This document shows, piece by piece, positions 54,401-64,000 of a stretch of 64,000 nucleotides of DNA. The DNA comes from Durusdinium trenchii (Eukaryota; Sar; Dinophyceae; Suessiales; Symbiodiniaceae). The DNA is taken from assembly GCA_963970005.1 (NCBI GenBank), contig CAXAMN010001203.1, forward strand, positions 376,859 through 440,858. The letters are read 5' to 3'. The notes under the pieces were generated by a model, which saw nothing but the letters and a program-made list of their open reading frames with translations, was not told the origin of the DNA and did no database searches. Made by a program: the position numbers and the translations under genes. Numbering within the stretch: position 1 is the first letter of the stretch; every line of letters starts with the position of its first letter.

Positions 54401-55204
54401 GGTTTATCTCAGTCCCACGACCTGTCTGGGACTGCCATAGGACTGCCAATCAGCTGGGGTGGTTAATTTCTGGGATCGTAGGTAAATCATATTCCATGTC
54501 CCATTATAGTCGTGAGCGTGAACAGGTCCCAGGTCAACTTCTCGGCCGACGTCGCATTCATTAATGAATGGTCCCTAGGGCTCCAACCAATATATCCTCA
54601 GGTGGTTAGACCCCCCAAAACCACCCCAACAACCTTTGGGGATGTGGCTACCTGACTGGTTTGATCCAACCAGGATTCTAACAAAGGCCGCAGAAAGGAA
54701 CGCTTTCAAGATCAGCACTCCGAAAAAAACACGTTTTCGGGTCGTGCCACAGCGAAATGTCACGCCGACCTCTCTGCATCTTTCAGCGATCAAATACTCT
54801 CAAATCCTCGAATCCCAGGGGTCCCGTCCCAAAAACCGAGGCAGGTGGGGGGACCTCAGCCAACGATGATCTGCGCATTATTGAGCTCATGATCCTCTGC
54901 AAACCCAGCTGGGATTCGCTGTGGAAGAGGTCCACATCCTTGGACGCTGTCTGCGGGCAGGAGAGCGCAGGAGAGCTGTCTGCAGTGACTGTGTGATTTG
55001 CTCATATCAAGAATGATCTGAAGGGAGTGAAGGAAAGTCAAGGTAGATATACAGTAAGCAAATATATACAAGCAAATATATACTATAACTATAACAATGA
55101 CTTTGCGATCGGAATTGGAACTATTGGACAAAACAGGTGGCATTGAAGAGGCTGTTCACATGATCTCACCGAACTGAACCCTCCTGAACTGAGTTTTGGT
55201 GTTA

Positions 55205-57840
55205 AAGCTCCAGCCCCTTGCGGAAGGGGCAGTCTGCACCCAAATCCCAGAAGCTCGCGATTCTTCCAGCTGGATGGTGATTCTTGAGACTTTTAAAGCC
55301 CGTTCTTGCTGAACTAAGTAGGCAGCTGCTTGAAAAAAAGTCAGGGCCACATGCTGCTGGTAAGCTTGCTATAGCTAGGACGCATGATAGGCGGGGGGGA
55401 GCTTCCTTGAAGAAGCGCTCGTACTATTCTTTTGGTTCCTAGATTTGGGAGCTGCCCAATATATACCTCCACCCCAAACGAAACGTATACCGTTTCGGAA
55501 ACGAGGCTTCAATGAGGTCGATGCAGTACATGATCCGCTGCAAATCGCCGCCCACCATCTCTCCCACGCGCTGCTGCAACTGCCCACCCTCGGTCATCAG
55601 CACCCTGTCGGAGACACGTTTCAGCTCCTGGACCACCTGAGACGCTTCAGAAACGGAGCAGAAACGCATTTTTTTGCTTAGATCGTGTGGTACGCATGAA
55701 TAACCAAGAGACGACTAGAATGTATGGCGCCAGCATTTGTAGCCACCCTGGACATGAAAGCATGCCAGCACCTTCATGTCGGGGTCACCTGGCTGGTTTC
55801 GCCCCAGCCCACTACTAAGGGATCTCCAGCCAGGACACCCCTTGAAGGTCCATTCCTCCATGCTCCGGAATCCGGTGCTGACACCGACACCGAACCCGAC
55901 ACTGGGTGACCCAGTGGGTGGAAGTTGGGGGCCTCGGGCATCCGTCCGCCAATCACATGGGCGATCCTCCAGTCATGCGATCGTTGACCTGGTCTATACC
56001 AAGAGGAACTATAGGTTAACAATTATACCAGGACCCTCCAAGGAGTGCCCAATGGAAGCCTAGAGGTAGTGTGGGGTAGTCCATTGGGCACCCCGACAGG
56101 ATGGTCCTGGTAGGCACTTTAATTTTCTTAGGAGACATCCGCGGTGCGATGGACGAACTGAGGGTCTCCCCATTCATACGCAGTCTTCTGTGAGGGTTCG
56201 GAAAAGGGAGACCTCCTCTACCCAAGATTCCTTCCGTGGCTGGGTCGCTTGTTTCATCGAATGATAGAACCAACAGCTTTGTAAGCCCAGATGAATGAGG
56301 AGGCCAGCCGCGCTCTGCACACCGACGCGCCAATGGGCGCACGAGGCATGTGGCCGACTACGACGATCGATTCTTCAGCAACCCCGGTGGATCCCAGTAC
56401 TTCGTCTCGAGGTCAGGAACCAGCCCGCGACCCGGACGAAAGATGGTTTCAGTCGATCGTCGGAACCGGTGACGACATCGTGGGAACTGGGATCGGACTG
56501 GGGGACGACTTCCTCGATGAGGGCGACCACCCCACGACCACCCCATCGGCTCAAGACCGAGTCTGATTCAACCGAGCCCCGAGTCTGAGCACCTCGTGAC
56601 CCCAAAAGAAGGAACAACCATGGTGTCTGGCGGTCCAAAGCCACCAGAAGTCATCCTGGTCGGTTGACAAACCTCACAGGTCTATTCTCTTCCGTCTATT
56701 CATTGTTGAAGGGGCCGCGGGTGCCATGATCGGCCTTCTAGGGCGGCTTTCCCGGCCGGATGTTGCGCTGAAGCAGACTGGTTTCGGACTGGGGCTAAAG
56801 AGGCCAAAGATGCTGCCTGCCACAAGGAGACTCAGGCATGGCTGCCATCATTGAAGCTCATGAACCTGCTAGAAGTGCTTCTCTTCTGAAACAACTGAAC
56901 AACCTTGATGTTCCACCTCATCCAAACAACCATCTACAATCACACCCCACAACCAAGCCACCCAAGGTCATCCAAGATCTCATCACCCAAACCAACGCGC
57001 TTGAAACGACGTCCGGTGCATGTATAACACGACGGACGTGGTGAACCACTTGTCGGATAAAACTAGTCAAGACCAGGCACTTCTGCAGGCGTTGGTGTCC
57101 ATCCCAGGTTCATGAACCTCTGAATCCATTGATCCTCGCCGAGGAGAGTATGTGTGCCAGTGGCCGGTGCCATGTCTGGCACTTCTTCGACTGGCTCAGG
57201 AGTGGAGTGCCCTGGATCTCAAAGAGCCGGAGTATGCCGGAGTGCCCTGGAGGGCACCCAAGGAACAGGTCTAGGTACGAAACTCACTTGCATGTCCCCT
57301 AGGAAGAGTGTCTTCTTTGGGGATTATGATAAGTAGGCGTCTGGATGTCCTGGGCCTAGGTTCGCTGGCCATGACCAATGACTTAGTCGCGGCTAAAAGT
57401 CGCCAAGGAATACATCTGTTGGGTCAAAACCAAAGACGTAATCTCCCAATGCCTCAGCCGGCAAATACCTCAGCCTTTTCAGCTTCGACACCTTAAATTA
57501 GGAGAAACAATCTGAGAGTTTTGGACACAAAAGGGGATTCGTCTTGGAAACAATCTCTCAGATCGTTTCCCCTCAGCCTTTTCAGGGTGGACACAATCTG
57601 AGACGATTCTCAAACCTGGACCTTCTTTCGGGGTGTCCTGTCTGGAGGTCCAGTAGTAGGCTGGGGCGAAACCAGCCAGGTGACCCCGGCATGAAGGTGC
57701 TGGAAGACTCCTCGTCGGAAGCTCTAAACCTCCAGATCAAAAGAGCCACGCGCTCCGAACCTCTTTGGCCGTCCGACCGCAGTCCTCGCCGGTCAGCAAT
57801 CTCCACCTGAGTCGAGGGATCACGGCCAATCACGGCATCG
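55205..57840 (-). CDS. Unrecognised multi-exon gene
   Basis: Minus-strand coding stretches in order: 57840-57709 (GRDPSTQVEIADRRGLRSDG, ends near GA|GTCTTCC), 56600-56380 (VVALIEEVVPQSDPSSHDVV), 56287-56118 (LLVLSFDETSDPATEGILGR, ends AAA|GTGCCTACC), 55669-55491 (MRFCSVSEASQVVQELKRVS, ends at CG|GTATACG) and 55330-55205 (ERALKVSRITIQLEESRASG). The fourth exon has an ATG at its start, so there may be two genes. Two of these stretches end 4-5 bp before palindromic CCAGGACC elements. I recognise no domain; the helical, charged composition suggests a soluble protein. Confidence 0.4.
55764..55853. repeat. Palindromic CCAGGACC element, CTGGTTTCGCCCCAG subtype
   Basis: GCCAGCACCTTCATGTCGGG and CCCCTTGAAGGTCC are the ends. 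The central CTGGCTGGTTTCGCCCCAGC is shared, inverted, with 57614-57703. Confidence 0.55.
56026..56112. repeat. Palindromic CCAGGACC element (87 bp, best copy)
   Basis: The ends are TACCAGGACCCTCC and GGATGGTCCTGGTA. CCCAATGGAAGCC and CCATTGGGCACCCC form the next arms, so most of the element can fold back on itself. Confidence 0.65.
57614..57703. repeat. Palindromic CCAGGACC element, CTGGTTTCGCCCCAG subtype, inverted
   Basis: It reads ACCTGGACCTTCTTTCGGGG to CATGAAGGTGCTGG and is nearly the reverse complement of 55764-55853. Confidence 0.55.
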
Positions 57841-57899
57841 AATCAGGGAGCGCTCGCTGTTCTAAGAGTGGTATGCTGTGAAATACAGAAATTAGACCT

Positions 57900-59480
57900 G
57901 AGCACTTTGAGCACTTTGAGGGGAAGACACCCCTGAAATTCACCTGCTGAACTCAAATCGACATAGAATACGGCGTATAGGGTAAACGTGTAACGATTGT
58001 ATGCTTTAGATATATAAGATGTACATATATTGGCACTCCCCACCAGACCAACAAAGTGTGAGATTTCATTGGTTTTACTGTGTGTTCTTACACAATGAAA
58101 AGCTACGTTGATATATCTGTATATATATAATATAGACATCGTTTTCAAACATGTTCATTGATTTTAAGCAAATTCTGACGAGGTGTTGATTGGATAACTG
58201 TCAATGCATGTTTTCTAAATACATGCATGTAAGGAAGAATTGATCCATTGATTTCACCTGCAAACCATTTGCAGCTTTGCATGATAAACCTGAATTTAAG
58301 CATTTCAATTGGAGAAACCTTTGAACACTAATCCCATTATTTTAAATGCACTTTGGTGAACGGTTTTGCATAAAGTCCTTAAACACGTTGAGCACCTGCA
58401 ATATACTAATTGATGTTGAACACTTGTCTTTCCAAGTGGATATCATTACACATGAATATGTTTTCATTGTTTTTCAACGGGTTGTCAATTAAGTTTTCTA
58501 TCTCAGTACAACAATGTCACCTGTGTTTAGAGATTTTTAGAGATTCTGTTCCATTGGATTCTATTTGGAAACAAGTTGATCATATCATAAATATGCTAAT
58601 TGTTGTTGAAATGTTTGGAAAGGTTTGGAAAGGAACCATTGCAATCAATATGTCGATTGATATTAACATAGCATGTTGCAAGGAACTTTGGTTGGAAACA
58701 AAAAAAGTTTAAAGCAAATCTTTCCATAGATTCTGACAGATTTTGAAAGGGATTTTGATTTGAACCCAAATATGCTCATCAATAGGCTTTAAGATGATCT
58801 TCATTTGGAAGCAAATTAAACATCGGCATAATCTACTTGTTGCTTACCAAACGGTAGCTCAAAAAGGGTGTTCAATTGGACATACACTATATATTAATCA
58901 ACACTTGCATTGCGTTTAGAGACTTTGCATGAGATTTTGAGGAACCCAAACATAAATCAATAGCTTGCTTTCAACCAAAAACACATCTAGCTGGAAAAAG
59001 TGGACATCAATTGATTTAGACATACATTTAATCAAATTTCAATTAGAACCACTTACAAAAACATACTGCAATTCACTTGTAGATATATAATAATTAATTA
59101 ACTAATTCAACTGGGCCTAAATGCACATGTCGTATCAATATCTTAAGCTATATTTAACATAATTGGTTGTGATTGGACAAATTGAACGCGCCTAGCTTAA
59201 TTGATGCTAAAAAGGATTCTACAAGGGATTCTAGTTGGACAAAAGACAAGCACCAATAGATCTATGTTGAGTTTTAGAAAGGAGGTTGAACAGGGTCATT
59301 ACCAATCAATGCTTTAATCCGTTCAAACAAAAAACAGTTCACAAGACATGTAAGTGTAAGCAATCCAAATTCAATAGTTAGGTCATATGTTTAACAAATC
59401 ATAAGAATCTTAACATAGGTTGTTACATACAAACATGTTCATTCTTGTCTTTTTTTTCTGGAGGTTTTTGTCTCACTGAT
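57900..59480. other. AT-rich island with decayed repeat words
   Basis: Base composition changes abruptly from about even to strongly A+T-rich. Words such as TTTGGAAACAA, ATTGGA, TGTTGAA and TTTGAACCCAAA recur at irregular spacing. A 100-residue plus-strand reading frame (58410-58712) exists, but its composition only reflects the AT bias. No gene is supported. Confidence 0.55.
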
Positions 59481-59558
59481 TACAACCATGAACACGATGC
59501 AAAAGATTGCAAAGGGTTTGTCTTAGGGGGGTTATAATTGTATGTGCTTATTTGCCTC

Positions 59559-62500
59559 TCACGATGACCAACATGCGTTTGGTTCGTATTTGTTTGCAGC
59601 GTCAAGCCACAGAAAAGACAGGCAAGATAAGCTGCCCGCCACTAGCACGACCAAAGCCATGTACACGAGCAGCGTTGCTGCAGACACGTCTGCGAAGTTG
59701 GATTCAGTCTCAGTCCTGCCAGAGCTTCCCCCCTGAGGGAAAATAGAGGAGTCAACTTGGTACCATATACCTACTGGTTGCTCACTGTGGGTATCCCTTC
59801 TATTAATCAACCAACCGCAATAATAGTAAACGGATGTAAACGGCGGGCTCCATGGGCTCCCACATGCTCCCACTATGCTTTTGGTGCGTAGCGACGAGTT
59901 GGACCCGCAACGCGTTTTGGGCGCATCCGCAAAATAGTAGTTCGGAAGATGGAGACCAATCAAACCAACAGAGGTTGAAGAACCCGAACTAGACCATCCC
60001 AGTTCGGTACCCCAGTAAGGTCCTAGTTCAGGTCACTTAACCGTCTTAACCTCTCTTGGAATATTTGGGTGTTGAGGCAGTTGAACCACGGTACGTCACC
60101 GCTTTGCCAGCGCCACGAACGACACGGCCGGTCGTACCTTCAGGTACAGCACAGGCCGGGAGGCCGGGCCGGACGTCTCCGGGCTTCGGAACAAGCCGCG
60201 CATTCTTTTTGGTCCTGGAGGGTGAACAAAAGAAGCCCAAGACCGCGAAGAGCACCAGGCATAGCGAGCCTTGAACATCCAGTGTATTCACTGCTGGCAC
60301 CTTCCAGGGCCATGCCAAGCAGCCAAGGATCAAGAAGAGCTCCTGAGGTGTTCGGTGCAAGAGGGCGCAAACAAAAGGGCAAAAAGCTAACAGTTGGCAG
60401 GATATACTTCAAAGATCTTCAAAGGGCCCTTTTCCACATGCCTTGCAGCTTTCCACACTCTTCTGGTCCCAGTCCGTATTGTCAAGTCACTTGACTCAAG
60501 TGCTTCATTGTTGGAAATGGAACACAAAGATATATTGGAGTGAGGAGTTTAGCCAGTAAGACCCGTGCAGCAATCTCGTACCCGCCAAGCTAAGACGCTG
60601 GGCTTAGCGGCTTGGCGTCCGAGAACCGCCTCACCATGCTAATCCGTTGATGTCCTAATCCGTTGATTCAAGAGGCCAACACGGCAAGCAAGAGAAAGTT
60701 CTGCACCCTGGGATGATCTGTCGCCACCACCATGACGATTGACATGGCAGGACCTTTCAAAAGCAATGGCACGCCATACCTTGGCACAATCTCTCGGGCC
60801 ACCGGGGATCTCTCTGGATGATCCACTGGAACTCATGGCCTCCCACGGCTGGAAACAGTCTTTTGAGCTTTTTCGTTTGGGCGAATGACGCCCATTGAGT
60901 GGTCCCCCGGTATTGGTATAGAGATGTGATCCCCTGATTCAGATGGTAAACTATCTGGACATTGTGAAACCAACATATGTCCAGATATGTCAAGACGAAG
61001 AGCTGCTGAGTCCCATGCTGGCGCACGTCCAAAAGAGAGGAGTGACGTGGGTGACGCCCCCCCAAAGAGTTATGCCTTGAGCCAATCCATCCCTTTTCCA
61101 TCGTTCTCCTGAACCACAGTCCCCTCAACCCCCAGAGACGTCTATCAAATGTCGCCGAGAGACCACCAGCGATCCAAGCGAAAGCGAAAGACCAAGAACC
61201 GCGCAGACTCCAAGTGTACCATCGAGCCGGTCCGCGCTTTCGCTGGGATGGTCCACGCCAGGTAGGTGCAAAGCGCTAAAAAGCCCAGCACAAAGGCGAA
61301 GAGCAACAGCCCAGCAACTAACATCCCATGGTGCTCCGCGGAATTGCACAAGGTGTTGGGATACTTGAAGAGGGAGGATTCCCCTGACAAAAAAAGGCAC
61401 AGAATAATAGATCGTTCAGCCATGAAAGGTAGAACAGCTATATTATAGTAATATACTATATTGTTAATTATAATATATAATATATATGTTCAAAGCATTT
61501 CAAAGCAATGTCTCGCGAGGTCTTGCAGCTCGTGCGGACCGTTTTTTCCTCAAACATCCCCAGGAAACCATGGCGCTGACCACGCGGGTCTCGACCACGC
61601 GCGGGGTCTCGTCGTGCTGGGTTTGACACTCCCCGCGGCAGATCTCGTCGGTCCGCCCTTTCGTCCCGACCGTCGATGGAGATGCAAGCAAGAGTCCATT
61701 TGGATGAGAATAGCACATCCAAGGTACCATCGCAATCTGACTCATTGTAGTGAAACCCACCTGCGTGAGCGTTCCTGAGCAGGGGATGAGAAGAGCAACA
61801 TCGATGAACACACTGGAACAGAAAGCAAGATCACAAACATGGTTGTGGAATCTCGTAAGGAAAGTGTTCAAAACGCACTCTGTCGATACACAGACTGAGC
61901 TTGGAGCACCTGCAACTTTTGTCGCACTAGCCAAACTCCCAACGATATTCACACAACGATCAGCGTGACCTAGCGTGACCAAATTCTGGAACCCAAGAGA
62001 AAACTCTGTTAATCTTTGTTGGGTTGGATCTATTTCCGTGATGATTATACCGTCTTTGGTTGAGACCCACCTCAGTCGGTGTTTAAAAAGTACTGGTCGA
62101 CCAAAACATGGCCCCACCCCAAGCGATCTTTTCAACACGACCGAGCTGGGTGTTTCATGCCGACCGAAAGCCCCCAAGTCAACACCCAGCTCGGCCGGCG
62201 ACGCTACGTCGCTCGCTCGCTCGCTCGTCACCAGTCTGACGGCCGAGCATGGAAGACGATATGTGTCTCTAAGAATCCCATCGCGTTCAGTGTCTTGTTC
62301 AATGTCCATTGGAAGCGACGAGGAAGAAGCCGTGTGAGCCCATAGACCAAAAGCATCCAAGCGAGCGCACATGGGAAGAACAAGGTACCTAGGAAGGCAG
62401 GACGTCGAGAGTGACGTCGAGTCGCGCAATAAACGGTCAGAGTCCGAGGGGCTGCATGTGCGACAGTGAACATCGCTTCATCAGTTCCTATAGGATTCTT

Positions 62501-63631
62501 TTGGATCCACTGCCACCCTCTGTGGTACGGTGATGTGTTCGACACTGAGGTACGGTCCATCCGGTGTGGTACACCGTCGTATCCGTTTTCGTACCAAACC
62601 TGAGGGACTCGGAACGCAAAACGGATCCCTAGGGCACCGACATCGCTCCGGGTCCAGTGTTGCTGCAACATGGTGAACGCCGACCGGGTGAGATTCTCAT
62701 CAAGGTCGGGTGCGAAGCATTCAACGTCGGACCACAGTCATTGACCAGTTCACCATGGGATTGAATATTAAAACAAACGCGTCATGGTGGCATGTGCCCA
62801 AAATCAATTAAGAATCAACATGATGTATATCGTATCTTTTTGCTCTTGACATCGTGAACAAAACACAACAAATACATGTGAATTCGATCGATCAGTCGAT
62901 GGCTGCCCCACCAGGGACCTTGTGGTGTTCCATGAAAAGTCTTGACGTCTGATTCATGGTGGACCAGTGGAAACCAGCCAGCGAAACCGGTCAACCACTT
63001 GACAAGCGGTTTCAACTCTGGTTGATCCCCTCCTTTGCTGGAAAACCAGTTGAGAGGATTCAACCACTGAAAGTGAACTCAACGGCGAGCGAACCTCGAT
63101 GTCAGCGGTGAACCCGCCATCGCTACACCTCCCTGTTCATAGCTCCGAAGCGGTTCGGTAGCTCCTGGACCCGATGTTTTTGGCACCCTCAGTCCCACCG
63201 AAACGAAATGAAGGCACGACTGGAGGCCTAGGGAATATGCCAAGCTTGGGCCATGAGGGACCTCTTCGGGACCCTGTTCTTCTTGTTGGACCCTTGTTGA
63301 GGTCAGCTTGGCTGCTCCATGTTTGGGACTGGGCCTGAAAAGGGGTTCCAAGTTGGGGGACTGGCATAGCACCAAGTTCAAAGCCACTTACTTGGGCCGC
63401 CCACTTGGGCCGCCACGACATGGGGCATTTGGACGGCCCGACATGATGCAACTTGGGTCTGTTTGGGTTTAGCTTGGGCCCAAGTAACCCAATGTGAACG
63501 CTCCATCTCCACGACTGAGCCCCAAACCACCGGCAAGGGTCTGCCTCCAAGGGGCTGGCCACATAGCGCGGCATCGAAGTGATTGCCGAGAGGCAAACGA
63601 CGCCGGTGCTTTCTGTGTCCAGCAGCAAGAT
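59559..63631 (-). CDS. Polytopic membrane protein gene of a dinoflagellate-expanded family, seven exons
   Basis: Exons: 63631 to about 63540 (ILLLDTESTGVVCLSA, PRYVASPL), 62388-62258 (FFPCALAWMLLVYGLTRLLP, LNAMGFL), 61760-61697 (TMSQIAMVPWMCYSHPNG), 61383-61164 (LFKYPNTLC, FVLGFLALCTY, RFLVFRFRLDRWW), 60779-60677 (YGVPLLLKGPAMSIVMVVAT), 60342-60215 (LAWPWKVPAVNTLDV) and 59715-59559 (SAATLLVYMALVVLVAG). From the second exon on, every junction matches in phase; donors are GT, GA, GT, GC and GA. At least six membrane segments are visible. The CYSHPNG, RFRLDRWW-YGVPLL and WPWK-P-N signatures match my memory of a large dinoflagellate family that often has cysteine-rich extracellular repeats upstream. 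The N-terminal part would lie beyond the window. The molecular function is unknown. Confidence 0.6.
59970..60035. repeat. GAACTAGGACC short repeat, copy 2
   Basis: Reverse-complement match to 2777-2836 (GAACTAGGACC, GGGGTACCGAACT, CTAGTTCGG). It lies in an intron of the polytopic gene. Confidence 0.4.
61384..61696 (-). other. GA-AG intron of the polytopic gene
   Basis: The exon ends CCAAATG and the intron starts GACTCTTGC; it ends CTTTTTTTGTCAG before GGGAATCC. Joining gives HPNGESSLFKYP in frame. This 313-bp intron is the clearest non-GT donor in the window. Confidence 0.6.
63138..63230. repeat. CGAAGCGGTTCGGTA repeat
   Basis: TCCGAAGCGGTTCGGTA, CCTGGACCC, CGAAACGAAA and ACGACTGGAGGCC occur in the same order as in 11995-12085. 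It is a dispersed short element. Confidence 0.4.
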
Positions 63632-64000
63632 CTGAAAGTATTCGAACATGGCACCTGATGGACAGATCCTACCCCGCTCAGAAGACGACATTCAGATCCT
63701 ACCCAAAACGCCCAACAGCTGGTGGCGACCCGAACGGTGACTCCATATGAGGGTCCGGTGGCTCAAGATGAGGGTCCAGGAGCGTCTGGGTATACCAGTT
63801 GGTTTGTTACCTCATATGGGGAGTTTGATTCACTTAACAGTCATATATATGTCAACATCATGTGGGTGGAGAATCTTGGGCAAAGGAGCGCAACAACGCA
63901 TCCAACTGATATAATATTACAGTCCATGCATGCCGTATATGCCTGCATTGACGCCCCAAAGCACCCCAATGTCGACAAATATGGCATAAATGGAGTGCTT

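Noticed and set aside
58410..58712. 100-residue plus-strand reading frame in the AT-rich island
   Set aside because: Its composition reflects the AT-rich DNA, and no splice sites or family features support it.

Overview
The window looks like nuclear DNA of a dinoflagellate, most probably of the Symbiodiniaceae. No bacterial operons, ribosome binding sites or continuous host genes are visible. Host genes appear as short exons (about 35-220 nt) whose reading phases fit across introns, and many introns begin with GC or GA instead of GT. The one long coding block is a Ty1/copia retrotransposon of the type common in dinoflagellates. The rest is intron and spacer filled with short inverted-repeat elements, minisatellites and microsatellites. 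Exon calls were made by eye from phase, splice signals and family resemblance; none was checked by a database search.

Layout. 1-3954 (minus): a major facilitator (MFS) transporter gene of the SPX-MFS/MFSD8 type, running off the left edge. 4.4-7.85 kb (minus): exons of an unrecognised helical protein. 8-15.5 kb: scattered exon candidates and short repeats. 15.7-23.24 kb (minus): a copia element with two 205-bp LTRs (3 differences by eye) and a 5-bp target duplication, inserted inside a short inverted-repeat element. Its polyprotein carries a methyltransferase-like domain between protease and integrase, and a membrane/coiled-coil/cysteine tail after RNase H. It is broken by frame shifts. 24.9-26.15 kb: a cluster of short inverted-repeat elements. 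26.45-34.68 kb (minus): a second MFS transporter gene; a large intron holds a 1.5-kb minisatellite-microsatellite composite. 38.7-39.5, 41.3-43.3 and 47.7-47.9 kb: isolated exon candidates. 50.76-51.44 kb: an inverted, shorter copy of the composite repeat. 55.2-57.84 kb (minus): exons of another unrecognised gene. 57.9-59.5 kb: an AT-rich island. 59.56-63.63 kb (minus): a polytopic membrane protein gene of a family widespread in dinoflagellates.

Nearly all confident coding is on the minus strand, which fits the unidirectional gene clusters of dinoflagellates. Several families of 85-125 bp inverted-repeat elements recur through introns and spacers. At three places one family lies 2-5 nt beyond a plausible splice donor, which suggests intron-generating elements. 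No tRNA, rRNA, CRISPR array or spliced-leader gene was seen.
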